From contig JAJDUR010000055.1 of NCBI GenBank assembly GCA_022826585.1, forward strand, positions 1-64,000: DNA of 64,000 bases, read 5' to 3'. Each line of letters opens with the position of its first letter. Within the stretch, counting starts at the first letter, position 1. The notes below the pieces were generated by a model that was not told where the DNA came from, ran no database searches, and saw only the letters and a program-made list of their open reading frames with translations. The translations under genes were made by a program, and so were the position numbers. The DNA is from Dehalococcoidia bacterium (GTDB taxonomy: Bacteria > Chloroflexota > Dehalococcoidia > Tepidiformales > Tepidiformaceae). Positions 15,806 to 24,731 of this stretch are shown here, one piece after another.

Positions 15806-16738
15806 CTAGAGGTCGACACTGAGATACCGCTCCCCGGTGTCGCAGAGGATGGTGACGATACGGGCATCCTCGCCGAGGCGCTCGGCGACGGAGAGGGATG
15901 CGAGGACGTTGGCGGCGGCGGAGATGCCGACGAGGAGGCCCTCCTCGCGGGTGAGGCGGGCGGTCATGGCGAAGGCGTCCTTGTCCTCGATGCGGATGAC
16001 CTCGTCGTAGACCTCACGATCGAGGACGCCGGGGACGAAGCTGGCGCCGATGCCCTGGATGCCGCTGAGGCCGGGCCGCCCGCCGCTAAGGACGGGCGAG
16101 CGGGCGGGCTCGACGGCGACGATCTGGACGCGGTCGCCCAGCTCTTCGCGCAGCACCTGGCCGACGCCCGTGATGGTCCCGCCCGTTCCCACGGCGGCGA
16201 CGAAGGCGTCGATCCGGCCGTCGGTCGCGGCGAGAATCTCGCGGGCCGTCGTGCGGCGGTGGACGTCGGGATTGGCGGGGTTCTCGAACTGCTGGGGCAC
16301 GAAGACATCGGACTCCGTCTCGGCGAGCTGGCTGGCGGCGAAGACGGCGCCGGTCATGCCCTCGATGGCGGGGGTGAGGTGGACCTCGGCGCCGTAGCGC
16401 TCGAAGAGGCGGCGGCGCTCGACGGACATGTCCTCGGGCATGGTGAGTATGAGGCGGTAGCCCTTCACGGCGGCGACCATGGCAAGCCCGATGCCAGTGT
16501 TGCCGGAGGTCGGCTCGATGATGGTGGCGCCGGGGCGGAGCGCTCCGGAGCGCTCCGCTTCCTCGATCATGGCGAGGGCAATGCGGTCCTTGACGGAGCC
16601 TCCGGGGTTCATGCTCTCGAGCTTGCCGTAGATGGCGGCCGAGCCCTCCGGCACGATGCGGTTGAGCCGCACGAGGGGCGTCCCACCGACGAGGTCGAGG
16701 ATGGACTCGGCGATCCTGGGGCGTGTAGGCGCGGTCAT
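15806..16738 (-). CDS. cysK: Cysteine synthase A (O-acetylserine sulfhydrylase)
   Basis: A 310-residue PLP enzyme making cysteine from O-acetylserine and sulfide. PLP lysine in NPGGSVKDRIALAM, phosphate loop EPTSGNTGIGLA, and the CysK-specific IQGIGASFVPGVLD. It differs from the CysM gene in the same block by lacking the phosphoserine arginine. The ATG overlaps, as ATGA, the stop of a 31-codon micro-ORF whose own start overlaps the Rrf2 regulator's stop, so the three frames are chained. Control by the Rrf2 protein upstream is likely, as with CymR. Confidence 0.93.
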   Translation of the reverse strand: MTAPTRPRIAESILDLVGGTPLVRLNRIVPEGSAAIYGKLESMNPGGSVKDRIALAMIEEAERSGALRPGATIIEPTSGNTGIGLAMVAAVKGYRLILTMPEDMSVERRRLFERYGAEVHLTPAIEGMTGAVFAASQLAETESDVFVPQQFENPANPDVHRRTTAREILAATDGRIDAFVAAVGTGGTITGVGQVLREELGDRVQIVAVEPARSPVLSGGRPGLSGIQGIGASFVPGVLDREVYDEVIRIEDKDAFAMTARLTREEGLLVGISAAANVLASLSVAERLGEDARIVTILCDTGERYLSVDL

Positions 16739-16830
16739 ACCATCCCCCGCTCGACTGCTGCGGCTACGCCTTCGCGCTCGTCGATTCGAGGTCGCTCGAC
16801 TGCTCCGGCTGCGCCTTCGCGCTCGCTCAT
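16735..16830 (-). CDS. Repeat-containing micro-ORF between Rrf2 regulator and cysK (31 codons)
   Basis: Starts with ATG sharing ATGA with the regulator's stop and ends with TGA sharing ATGA with the cysK start. The peptide is two copies of a charged 15-residue unit (EREGAAGAVER and EREGVAAAVER), encoded by a 45-base tandem duplication. Nothing matches a known domain. It may be a small protein, or DNA duplicated to keep translation coupled across a gap. Confidence 0.4.
   Translation of the reverse strand: MSEREGAAGAVERPRIDEREGVAAAVERGMV
16749..16825. repeat. 45-bp-period tandem duplication
   Basis: 32 bases at 16749-16780 recur at 16794-16825 with two mismatches; the period is 45 bases, so the reading frame of the micro-ORF is kept. 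It lies wholly within the cysK-regulator interval. Confidence 0.8.
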
Positions 16831-17264
16831 ATCTGGTACCTCCCGGCGACCGCCTGGGGCTCCTTCGCGTGGAGATCGGCGATGGAGTAGCTGGCCAGGA
16901 TGGCGCTGGTCGATTCGCGGATGCGCTCCCAGATCTCGCGCTGGCCACAATAGTGGGGGTGGTCGGTGCGATCGGGGGGCTCGTCGAGCCAGGCGACCGG
17001 GGAGAGGCTGCCCTCGAGGGCGACGATGGCATCGCGGACAGTGATCTCACGGGGGTCGCGGGCAAGCTCGTGGCCGCCCGCGGGGCCGCGCTGGGACCGC
17101 ACGAGCCCGGCCTTGCGAAGGGTCGTGAGGAGCTGGTCGAGGTACTGCTCGGGGATATGGCGGCGGAGGGCGATCTCGGAGCACTGCAAGGGGCCCTGGC
17201 CGTAGTAGTCGGTCAGCTCGATGAGGGCCCGCAGCCCGTAGTCGCCCCGCGTGGAACAGCGCAT
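16827..17264 (-). CDS. Rrf2-family transcriptional regulator (CymR-like)
   Basis: A 145-residue winged-helix regulator of the Rrf2 family: STRGDYGLRALIEL opens the domain and LRKAGLVRSQRGPAGGHELAR is the recognition helix and wing. The three-cysteine iron-sulfur cluster of IscR is not present (one Cys, in HYCGQ, in that region), so it is more like CymR, which senses cysteine supply through CysK. Its place directly before cysK agrees. The ATG at 17264 is chosen over an upstream Arg-rich extension. A TTGACA at 17329-17334 is a candidate -35; I could not find a convincing -10 to match it. Confidence 0.86.
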   Translation of the reverse strand: MRCSTRGDYGLRALIELTDYYGQGPLQCSEIALRRHIPEQYLDQLLTTLRKAGLVRSQRGPAGGHELARDPREITVRDAIVALEGSLSPVAWLDEPPDRTDHPHYCGQREIWERIRESTSAILASYSIADLHAKEPQAVAGRYQI

Positions 17265-17489
17265 CTGACCCGTCCCGCGGCGGCGATGCCGCCGCAAGAG
17301 TCGCCTCCTGCCTAAAGTCGAGTAAGTCTGTCAACAATCGTAGGGGCCATGGCCGCGAGGGGCAAGCGGGGCGCGGGGGCGGAGCCAAGGGCGCGGCGCT
17401 GCTACCCTTGAACGGCAGCTTTCCGTGGGGTTGGACCGTTCTCGTACGTCGCGCGTGACCTTCCGTTCCTGAACCGGCTGCGCGAGCAG

Positions 17490-20400
17490 GTGCTGTTCGC
17501 GGCGGGTCCGATTGGGTCGACGATCCTCTCCCTGAAGCCGACGCCGGAGGACTACGGCGGGCTCGACGGCTGCAACGAGTACCTCGTTGTCTCGAAGCCG
17601 GAGCTGCTGGAGGGCATCCAGCGGAGCTTTTACGAGGCGGGCTGCGACGCAGTCGACTCGGCCACGTTCGGGGCGAATCGCGTGGTCTTCGCCGAGTACG
17701 GCATCGAGGACCGCGTGCGCGAGATCAACCGGCTCGCGGCGGAGCAGCTCGGGCGCGTGCGGGACGAGTACTCGACGCCGGAGTGGCCTCGCTACAGCTT
17801 CGGGACGATCGGGCCGGGGACGAAGCTGCCCTCGCTGGGGCACATCGACTACGACGAGCTGGTGGAGAGCTACCAGGAGCAGGCGCGAGGCCTGGTCGAG
17901 GGCGGCATCGACGTGCTCAAGGTGGAGACGTGCCAGGACCTGCTGCAGACGAAGGCGGCGCTGGGCGCGATCGAGGACATCTTCGGGGAGATGGGCACAC
18001 GCGTGCCGGTCATCGCGACGGTCACGATCGAGACGACGGGCACGATGCTGCTGGGCTCGGACATCGCCTGCGCGCTGACGACGCTGGAGGCGCTCGACAC
18101 GGTCGACGTGATCGGCATCAACTGCGCGACGGGTCCCGAGCAGATGGTGGAGCACGTGCGCCACCTCGCCCAGAACTCGCGGCGGCCGGTGTTCATCGGG
18201 CCGAACGCGGGATTGCCCGAGATCCGCGACGGGGAGACGTGCTACCCGCTCACGCCGGAGGCGTTCGCACGGTACCAGCGCATCTTCGTGGAGGAGCTGG
18301 GGACGAGCATCGCCGCCGGGTGCTGCGGCACGACGCCGGAGCACTTCGAGGCGGCGATCGCGGAAGTGGGGCGGCCCCAACCGAGGCCGCGCCCGGAGAC
18401 GATCGAGGCAGCCTGCAGCTCGCTCTACACGAGCGTGCCCTTCGAACAGGACACCTCGTTCCTGGTGGTGGGGGAGCGGATGAACGCGACGGGGTCGCGG
18501 GCGTTCCGCGAGCTGCTGCTGGAGGAGGACACGGAGGGCGTCGTGGCGCTCGCGCGGGACCAGGCGGCGGAGGGGGCCCACGTGCTCGACCTGATGGTCG
18601 ACTACGTGGGCCGGGAAGGCGCGCCGGACGTCGAGCGCTTCGCGCGGGAGCTGCGCACGCAGGCGACGCTGCCGCTCGTGTTCGATTCGACCGAGGTTCC
18701 GGTGATCGAGACGGCGCTGAAGCTGTACGGCGGCAAGGCGGTGGTGAACTCGATCAACCTGGAGGACGGAGAGCGGAAGATCACGAGGCTCCTGCCCTTG
18801 ATCAAGCGGTTCGGGGCGGCGGCGGTGGCGCTGGTGATCGACGAGGAGGGACAGGCACGCGACGTCGACTGGAAGCTGCGGGTGGCGCACCGCATCCATG
18901 AGCTGGCGGTCGAGCGGTACGGGATGGAGCCGGGCGACCTGCTGTTCGACATGCTCACCTTCCCCCTCGGGGGCGGTCAGGAGGACCTGCGCGGCGACGC
19001 GATGGCGACGCTGGAGGCGATCCGGCGGGTGAAGGCGGAGTTGCCGGGCACGCACACGATCCTGGGGGTCTCGAACGTGTCGTTCGGGCTGAAGCCGGTG
19101 GCACGGCGGGTGCTGAACTCGGTGTTCCTGGCGGAGGCGGTAGAGGCGGGGCTGGACGCGGCGATCGTGAACGCGCGCCAGATCCGGCCGCTGAGCCGCA
19201 TCCCGGATGAGCAGATCGAGGCGGCGCGCGACCTCATCTACGACAAGCGGCGGGACGACTACGACCCGCTGATCCACTTCCTCTCGCTGTTTGAGGACGT
19301 GGAGGCGGCGCCGAAGCGGGCGGAGGAGCAGGCGGCGCTGCCGGTGGAGGAGCGGCTGAAGCAGCGCATCATCGACGGGGACCGGCGGGGGCTGGAGGGG
19401 GACCTCGACGAGGCGCTCGGGGAGATGGAGGCGCTCACCATCATCAACGAGCACCTGCTGGACGGGATGAAGGTCGTGGGTGAGCTGTTCGGGTCGGGGA
19501 AGATGCAACTCCCGTTCGTGCTGCAGAGCGCGGAGACGATGAAGGCGGCGGTGAGCCACCTTGAGCCGCACATGGAGCGGATCGAGGGGTCGGGGAAGGG
19601 GCGGATCGTGCTGGCGACGGTGCGCGGGGACGTTCACGACATCGGCAAGAACCTGGTCGACATCATCCTCTCGAACAACGGCTACACGGTGGACAACCTC
19701 GGCATCAAGCAGCCGATCGCGACGATCATCGAAAAGGCGCTGGAGGTGGAGGCGGACGCGATCGGGCTGAGCGGCCTGCTCGTGAAGAGCACGGTCGTGA
19801 TGCGTGAGGACCTGGAGGAGCTGAACGCACGGGGGTTGTCGCGCTTCCCCGTGCTGCTGGGGGGAGCGGCGCTCAACCGGCGCTACGTCGAGCACGACCT
19901 GCGGGCGGTTTACGAGGGCGATGTCTACTACTGCCAGGACGCGTTCGAGGGGCTCGACACCCTGGGGCGGGTGGTGTCCGGGGAGGGGCCGGAACCGGCA
20001 CGGACGGCCCCCGCAGCGGCGCAGGTCGAGGCGGACGCGGGCGCACGCGAGGAGTACGTGCGGTCGGAAGTGGCGCGGGACGCGCCCGTGCCGCATCCGC
20101 CGTTCTGGGGGAGCCGGGTGGTGCGGGGCATTCCCCTGCGGGACGTGTTCCCCTACGTGAACGAGGTGGCGCTCTTCCGGGGGCAGTGGGGCTACCAGCG
20201 GGGGGATCGGTCGGAGGCGGAGTACGAGGCGTTTGTCGCCGAAGAGGTGCAGCCCGTGTTTCGGGGGTGGCAGGAGCGCGCGATCGGGGAGGGGCTGCTG
20301 ACGCCCCAGGTGGTGTACGGCTACTTCAAGTGCCGGGCGGAGGGGAACGACCTGCTGGTCTGGCCGGAGGTCGATGGGGAGGCGCCGGCGGGAGAGCCCG

Positions 20401-20891
20401 TGCGCTTCGAGTTCCCGCGGCAGTCCTCGGGGCGGCGGCTCTGCATCGCGGACTTCTTCAAGGACGGCGAGCGCGGGGAGTACGACACGGTCGCGTTCAC
20501 GCTCGTAACGGTGGGGGCGAGGGCGACGGAGCTGGCGCAGGAGCTGTTCGAGGCGGACGAGTACCGCGACTACCTGCACTTCCACGGGTTCGGGGTAGAG
20601 AGCGCGGAGGCGCTGGCCGAGCTCTGGCACAGCCGCGTGCGGGAGGAGCTGGGCATCGCGGGGCGGGACGCGACAGACGTGCGGGAGCTGTTCCGGCAGG
20701 GGTACCAGGGGTCGCGCTACTCCTTCGGATATCCGGCCTGCCCCGACCTGGAGCAGCAGGTGGGGATCGCGAAGCTGCTCCAGCCGGAGCGCATCGGGGT
20801 GGAGCTGGGGGAGACGTTCCAGTGGCACCCGGAGCAATCGACGAGCGCGATCGTGGTGCACCACCCGGAAGCGCGCTACTTCACGGTGTAG
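17490..20891 (+). CDS. metH: Cobalamin-dependent methionine synthase
   Basis: A complete four-module MetH of 1133 residues. Residues 1-300 are the homocysteine domain with zinc ligands in GINCATG and AAGCCGTTPEH; 320-590 the folate domain (VVGERMNATGSRAF, LDLMVDY); 640-830 the cobalamin domain with the His-on motif DVHDIGKN; 870-1133 the SAM-dependent reactivation domain ending with RYSFGYPACPDLEQQ. It methylates homocysteine to methionine. The start is uncertain: GTG 17490 is the only standard start, yet coding-like sequence (PFLNRLREQ) continues in frame to about 17457 without one, and a stop lies at 17409. Usual DGAMGT is AGPIGST here. The 225-base gap to the divergent regulator shows only promoter-like bits. 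Confidence 0.92.
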   Translation: MLFAAGPIGSTILSLKPTPEDYGGLDGCNEYLVVSKPELLEGIQRSFYEAGCDAVDSATFGANRVVFAEYGIEDRVREINRLAAEQLGRVRDEYSTPEWPRYSFGTIGPGTKLPSLGHIDYDELVESYQEQARGLVEGGIDVLKVETCQDLLQTKAALGAIEDIFGEMGTRVPVIATVTIETTGTMLLGSDIACALTTLEALDTVDVIGINCATGPEQMVEHVRHLAQNSRRPVFIGPNAGLPEIRDGETCYPLTPEAFARYQRIFVEELGTSIAAGCCGTTPEHFEAAIAEVGRPQPRPRPETIEAACSSLYTSVPFEQDTSFLVVGERMNATGSRAFRELLLEEDTEGVVALARDQAAEGAHVLDLMVDYVGREGAPDVERFARELRTQATLPLVFDSTEVPVIETALKLYGGKAVVNSINLEDGERKITRLLPLIKRFGAAAVALVIDEEGQARDVDWKLRVAHRIHELAVERYGMEPGDLLFDMLTFPLGGGQEDLRGDAMATLEAIRRVKAELPGTHTILGVSNVSFGLKPVARRVLNSVFLAEAVEAGLDAAIVNARQIRPLSRIPDEQIEAARDLIYDKRRDDYDPLIHFLSLFEDVEAAPKRAEEQAALPVEERLKQRIIDGDRRGLEGDLDEALGEMEALTIINEHLLDGMKVVGELFGSGKMQLPFVLQSAETMKAAVSHLEPHMERIEGSGKGRIVLATVRGDVHDIGKNLVDIILSNNGYTVDNLGIKQPIATIIEKALEVEADAIGLSGLLVKSTVVMREDLEELNARGLSRFPVLLGGAALNRRYVEHDLRAVYEGDVYYCQDAFEGLDTLGRVVSGEGPEPARTAPAAAQVEADAGAREEYVRSEVARDAPVPHPPFWGSRVVRGIPLRDVFPYVNEVALFRGQWGYQRGDRSEAEYEAFVAEEVQPVFRGWQERAIGEGLLTPQVVYGYFKCRAEGNDLLVWPEVDGEAPAGEPVRFEFPRQSSGRRLCIADFFKDGERGEYDTVAFTLVTVGARATELAQELFEADEYRDYLHFHGFGVESAEALAELWHSRVREELGIAGRDATDVRELFRQGYQGSRYSFGYPACPDLEQQVGIAKLLQPERIGVELGETFQWHPEQSTSAIVVHHPEARYFTV

Positions 20892-22991
20892 CTAGCCTTC
20901 CGCTTCCTCCTCGGGAGCGGCCACTTCGGTGCCGGGGACGGGCGTCCCGGGCCACCGCAGGAAGTCCGCATAGGCCCAGCCCTGCTCGCCGTCCTCGGTG
21001 AGCACGTAGGCCCAGACGCAGTTCCCGTAGAGGTCGTCCTCGACGCACGGACCCTCGACGACGTAGCCATCGGAGGGGTGGGCAACCAGCTCGACGACGC
21101 GCTCCGGCGGCAGGCAGACCTCGATGTCGGACTCGGTCGTGGGTTCCGCGCGGACGTTCAGACAGGAGTCGACGGTGACCTCGGCGGTCAGGGAGCCATC
21201 GAACGGCGGGAGCTGGGTTGCTGGGAGGACGGAGGGGGTGATTCCGAAGGCGGCCCTCAGCGCAGGAGGCTGGTAGATGCGCGCCTCTGCGCTTGTTTCG
21301 CCCCACGAACTGAAGAAGGCGACCTCCTCGAACTCCGCCGAGGCGAGTATCTGGCCGTTGAGGCCCGCGACCGTCTGCATGTCGTGAAGGAAACGAGCCG
21401 GGTCGTCGGGAGCGGGCAGGAGGACGCCCTCGGGGAGGAGGGAGGGCTGGGGGAGGAGCCACTGACCGTCGAGGCCCACGAGCTGGAGGCCGAGGACGGT
21501 ATCGAGCACGAGGGCGGACCCGTCGGCGAGCCAGACGCCGGAGGCACTTCCGGGACGGAGGGGGAAGGCGGTGCCGCTGAGCCGCAGCTGCTCCTCGCCC
21601 GTGGAGGCGTCGAAGACGGAGATGGTGGAGAGGGCAGGGAAGCGGGCTTCGGGAGGAGCGAGGGGGTCGCAGCAGTCGAGGCTCCGCGTGGTGGCGGCGA
21701 TCCAGCGGCCGTCGGGGGAGACGTGGACGCCGGTGCCAAGCACGTCCGGGGAACCGGCGCAGGGGAACGATGCGTCCGACAGGACGGATGTCGACCAGTC
21801 GTACCGCAGCACGCGACAGGTCTGGCCGCCGGCGCCCTCTGCAACTGGTCCGGAGACGAGGGCAAACCCACCTTCGACCCGGGAAGCGCGAACCGCCGAC
21901 GGGAGCGCCACGAGGGGTACCTGGGGCGTGCCGACCCCGAGAAGCCAGAGCTGGCCAGGCACTTCGGGATCGCGAACGAGGAGGAAACCCACGTCGAGCG
22001 CGGCCAACTCGATCTCGAAGCCCGCGGTGATGGCAAACGAGCCGGTCTGTTCCAGCGAGGAGTCGACGAGCACATAGCGGGCCTCACCCTGTGGCTCCGC
22101 ATCGAGGCGCTCGAAGACCACCCTGCCGCCGCCCCAGGCGGCGCGCCGGAGGACTGCGGGATCCCAGGAGAAGGTGCGGCCCTCCACGCGGTCGTGGAGG
22201 GCGCCCTCGACGGCGACGAAGCGGTTGCCGGGTGAGGGCTCGAGGGGAAGGCCCTCGACGCTCTGCCAGCCCTCGACGGCGCCGGTCGCGACATTGAGGA
22301 AGAAGAGCCCGGTGTCGCCTGGGATTTGCTCGCCGGCGGGGTACTCCAGCCGGGTGAACACCTCATCGGTGGGGACCTCGCGGATGCCGAGGGCGTTCGG
22401 GGCCGCCTCGGGGGTGGGGGCGGGCTCCGGCGTGGGGTCCGGCTCGGGTTCGGGGGCAGCCGTGGGGGTTGGCGTGGGCGTCGCCTGCGGGGAGGGGGTG
22501 GGAGTCGCGGTGGGGGTTGGGTCCGGTGGGGGGGAGGTCGTGGCGGGGACGGCGGGGGAGGGGGAGGGGTCGGGGGAGACCAGCAGGTTAACCGGCTCCT
22601 CCGTGGGGCGGGTGAGCAAGACGGCAACGACGATGGCGGGGATGGCCACGAGGGCGATCGCGGCGGCTACGGCAACGCCGAGGACCGGTTTCGGGAGGAA
22701 GCCAAAGGGGACGAGGAGCGGGCCGGCGAGGGCACGGAGGCGGGCGGCGGCCACCTGGGGAAGGCGGACGCGCTCGGGCTCGCGGCGCCAGGTGGCGATT
22801 TCCCGGCGGTTCCGCAGCCCCAGCTTCCCGAGGATGTTGGAGATGTGGTACTTGACGGTGAAGGGACTGACGCCGAGCCGCACGGCGATCTCGGCGTTGG
22901 TGGCGCCGGTACGCACTTCCTCCAGCACCCGCCATTCAGCGGGCGTGAGGATGTCAGGGTATGGCGGCCTCCCGCGACCCCGCCTGGTCAT
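20892..22991 (-). CDS. Membrane-anchored LuxR-type regulator with extracytoplasmic propeller and SH3-like domain
   Basis: The 699-residue protein has a GerE/LuxR helix-turn-helix at residues 15-68 (NAEIAVRLGVSPFTVKYHIS), one membrane helix at about 103-126, a Pro/Thr-rich linker to about 200, a region of short beta-rich repeats to about 590 that reads like a WD/NHL-style propeller (VSPDGRWIAATTRSL is one blade), and a bacterial SH3-like domain with LNVRAEP near 620. The DNA-binding part is thus inside and a large sensor outside, a one-protein signalling design like ToxR but with a LuxR head. Start: ATG with TAGGCT six bases before. Its stop abuts the metH stop with no base between. Confidence 0.8.
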   Translation of the reverse strand: MTRRGRGRPPYPDILTPAEWRVLEEVRTGATNAEIAVRLGVSPFTVKYHISNILGKLGLRNRREIATWRREPERVRLPQVAAARLRALAGPLLVPFGFLPKPVLGVAVAAAIALVAIPAIVVAVLLTRPTEEPVNLLVSPDPSPSPAVPATTSPPPDPTPTATPTPSPQATPTPTPTAAPEPEPDPTPEPAPTPEAAPNALGIREVPTDEVFTRLEYPAGEQIPGDTGLFFLNVATGAVEGWQSVEGLPLEPSPGNRFVAVEGALHDRVEGRTFSWDPAVLRRAAWGGGRVVFERLDAEPQGEARYVLVDSSLEQTGSFAITAGFEIELAALDVGFLLVRDPEVPGQLWLLGVGTPQVPLVALPSAVRASRVEGGFALVSGPVAEGAGGQTCRVLRYDWSTSVLSDASFPCAGSPDVLGTGVHVSPDGRWIAATTRSLDCCDPLAPPEARFPALSTISVFDASTGEEQLRLSGTAFPLRPGSASGVWLADGSALVLDTVLGLQLVGLDGQWLLPQPSLLPEGVLLPAPDDPARFLHDMQTVAGLNGQILASAEFEEVAFFSSWGETSAEARIYQPPALRAAFGITPSVLPATQLPPFDGSLTAEVTVDSCLNVRAEPTTESDIEVCLPPERVVELVAHPSDGYVVEGPCVEDDLYGNCVWAYVLTEDGEQGWAYADFLRWPGTPVPGTEVAAPEEEAEG

Positions 22992-22997
22992 GGGACA

Positions 22998-23003
22998 AGC
23001 CTA
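22998..23003 (-). promoter_or_regulatory. -10 element of membrane LuxR gene
   Basis: TAGGCT on the minus strand, six bases before the ATG; predicted leaderless transcript. Confidence 0.5.
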
Positions 23004-23018
23004 GGGGCTGAGGGTTCG

Positions 23019-23053
23019 AATTACCCCGTCCGTTTTCGGAATTTTCCCGTCCG
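23019..23053. promoter_or_regulatory. Two direct repeats upstream of membrane LuxR promoter
   Basis: On the minus strand CGGACGGGGTAATT (23032-23019) and CGGACGGGAAAATT (23053-23040) are two near-identical direct repeats, 21 bases apart, that is two helical turns on the same face. They lie about 28-62 bases upstream of the predicted start of the LuxR-type gene, where an activator would bind. Autoregulation is an inference. Confidence 0.45.
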
Positions 23054-23068
23054 CCGCGAAACGCCGTT

Positions 23069-24727
23069 CTAGGCGTCCAATTCGGCCACGATCTGGTCGC
23101 GGAGGCGGTATTTCTGGACCTTGGTGGCCGACATGGGCCAGTCGCCGGGGGCGACGAAGCGGATGTGGCGGGGCACCTTGAAGCTGGCGATGCGGCCTCG
23201 GCAGTGGTCGATGAGGTCGTCGGGGGCGATCTTGGCGCCGGGGACGAGCTCGACGAAGGCGGCGGGGACCTCGTCGTAGCGGTCGTCGGGGACGCCGACG
23301 ACCTGGGCGATGTTCACAGCGGGGTGGGTCTGGAGGTAGGACTCGATCTCGAGGGCGGCGACGTTCTCGCCGCCGACCTTGAGCATGTCCTTCACGCGCC
23401 CCATGAAGCTGACGCGGCCATCCTCGTCGAGGGCGCCGAGGTCGCCGGTGTTGAACCACCCGTCGGCGTCGAAGCACTCGGCGTTCTTGGCGGGGTCCTT
23501 GTAGTAGCCCTCGAAAACGCAGTAGCCGCGCATCCAGATCTCGCCGCGCGTGTTGGGCTCGGCAACGGGGCCGCCGGTTTCGGGGTCGCGAATCTGGAGC
23601 TCGATGCCGGGGAGGGGGCGGCCGGAGGTGACGGGGCGCTTCTCGGGCGGGTCATCGGGGTGGCTGAAACAGGCGACGCCGCCGCACTCGGTGAGGCCGT
23701 AGGCGTTGGTGTGCTGGGCGGTGGGGAGGGCGGCGTGGATGCGGCGGAGGGCGTCGGGCGGCGCGACGTTGTTCATGAGGCGGATGCGGGAGAACTCGGC
23801 GGGGTCCCACTCGGGGTGGTTGAGGAGGGCGGTCGTGATGGGCGGGAAGGTAGAGAAGCAGACGGTGGCGCGCTCGTCGCGGAGCTGGGAGATGCCGAGA
23901 TTCGCGTTGAAGTGTGTGAGGGTGATGTAGGCGGCGCCGGAGTCCAGGCAGCCGATTAGGGGGAGGATGGCGCTCATGTGGAAGAGGGGCAGGGGGTCCC
24001 AGAAACGGTCCTCGGCGGTGAGGCGGAAGCGGTCGCCGCAGGCGTTGACGGACGTGCGGACGAGGGCCTCGTGGGTGAGAGGGCAGCCCTTGGGGTCGGC
24101 GGTAGTGCCGGAGGTGTACATCATCATGGCGACGTCGCGGAGGCGGACGCGGGAGCGGAGGAGGTGGACATGGTCCTCGCTGACGCCTGCGGCGGCGGCC
24201 TCGAAGGCGGCGCGGTTAAGCATCCCGGCGGGAGAGGCCTGTCCGATGAGGACGACGCTCTGCAGCTTCGGGGCGGCGGGGAGGTCGAGGACCTCGGGGT
24301 CGGGGGCCTCGGCGAGGCCGGGGAGGCAGCGGTGCAGCAGCTCGACGAAGTCGACGTGCTCGTCGATCAGGTCGCTGGTGATGAGGAGCTTGAGGTCGGC
24401 GTTCTCGATGACGTAGGCGAGCTCGTGCTCCTTGTAGCGGGCGTTGATGGGCACCACCCAGGCGCCGAGCATGGCGGCGCCGAACATGACCTCGATGTAG
24501 TCCATGCAGTTGGGCATGAGGATGCCGAGGTGGTCACCGGGGCCGAGACCGAGACCGGCAAGGGAGCGGGCGGCGCGAACGGCGGCCTCGTTGAGGCTGG
24601 CGTAGGTATGGCGCCGGTCGGGGAAGATGACGGCGTCGGCCTCGGGGTAGCGGGCGGCGGCGCGGACGGGGAGGTCGCCGAAAGGCACGACCTCGGTCCA
24701 CTCGCGTGCGAAGACGGCGTCGCTCAT
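23069..24727 (-). CDS. AMP-dependent acyl-CoA synthetase (class I adenylate-forming)
   Basis: A 552-residue enzyme that activates a carboxylic acid as acyl-AMP and then acyl-CoA. The AMP loop MMYTSGTTADPKG, the adenine motif AYGLTECGG, TGDLG and the hinge/Lys motif GRVKDMLKVGGENV are all present, with the catalytic C-terminal Lys in SATKVQKYRLRD. ATG is four bases after the P450 stop, so the two are co-transcribed. It is nearest to the fatty-acid/carnitine-CoA-ligase type; the real substrate is unknown but may be the P450 product. Confidence 0.88.
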   Translation of the reverse strand: MSDAVFAREWTEVVPFGDLPVRAAARYPEADAVIFPDRRHTYASLNEAAVRAARSLAGLGLGPGDHLGILMPNCMDYIEVMFGAAMLGAWVVPINARYKEHELAYVIENADLKLLITSDLIDEHVDFVELLHRCLPGLAEAPDPEVLDLPAAPKLQSVVLIGQASPAGMLNRAAFEAAAAGVSEDHVHLLRSRVRLRDVAMMMYTSGTTADPKGCPLTHEALVRTSVNACGDRFRLTAEDRFWDPLPLFHMSAILPLIGCLDSGAAYITLTHFNANLGISQLRDERATVCFSTFPPITTALLNHPEWDPAEFSRIRLMNNVAPPDALRRIHAALPTAQHTNAYGLTECGGVACFSHPDDPPEKRPVTSGRPLPGIELQIRDPETGGPVAEPNTRGEIWMRGYCVFEGYYKDPAKNAECFDADGWFNTGDLGALDEDGRVSFMGRVKDMLKVGGENVAALEIESYLQTHPAVNIAQVVGVPDDRYDEVPAAFVELVPGAKIAPDDLIDHCRGRIASFKVPRHIRFVAPGDWPMSATKVQKYRLRDQIVAELDA

Positions 24728-24731
24728 GGGC

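Noticed and set aside
16827-17264. IscR-type iron-sulfur regulator
   Set aside because: The three-cysteine cluster after the recognition helix is missing; only one Cys is there.
17331-20864. 1177-codon open frame antisense to metH
   Set aside because: Composition artefact of high GC with codon bias; the product is Arg/Leu/Pro/His-rich without any motif, while the plus strand encodes full-length MetH.
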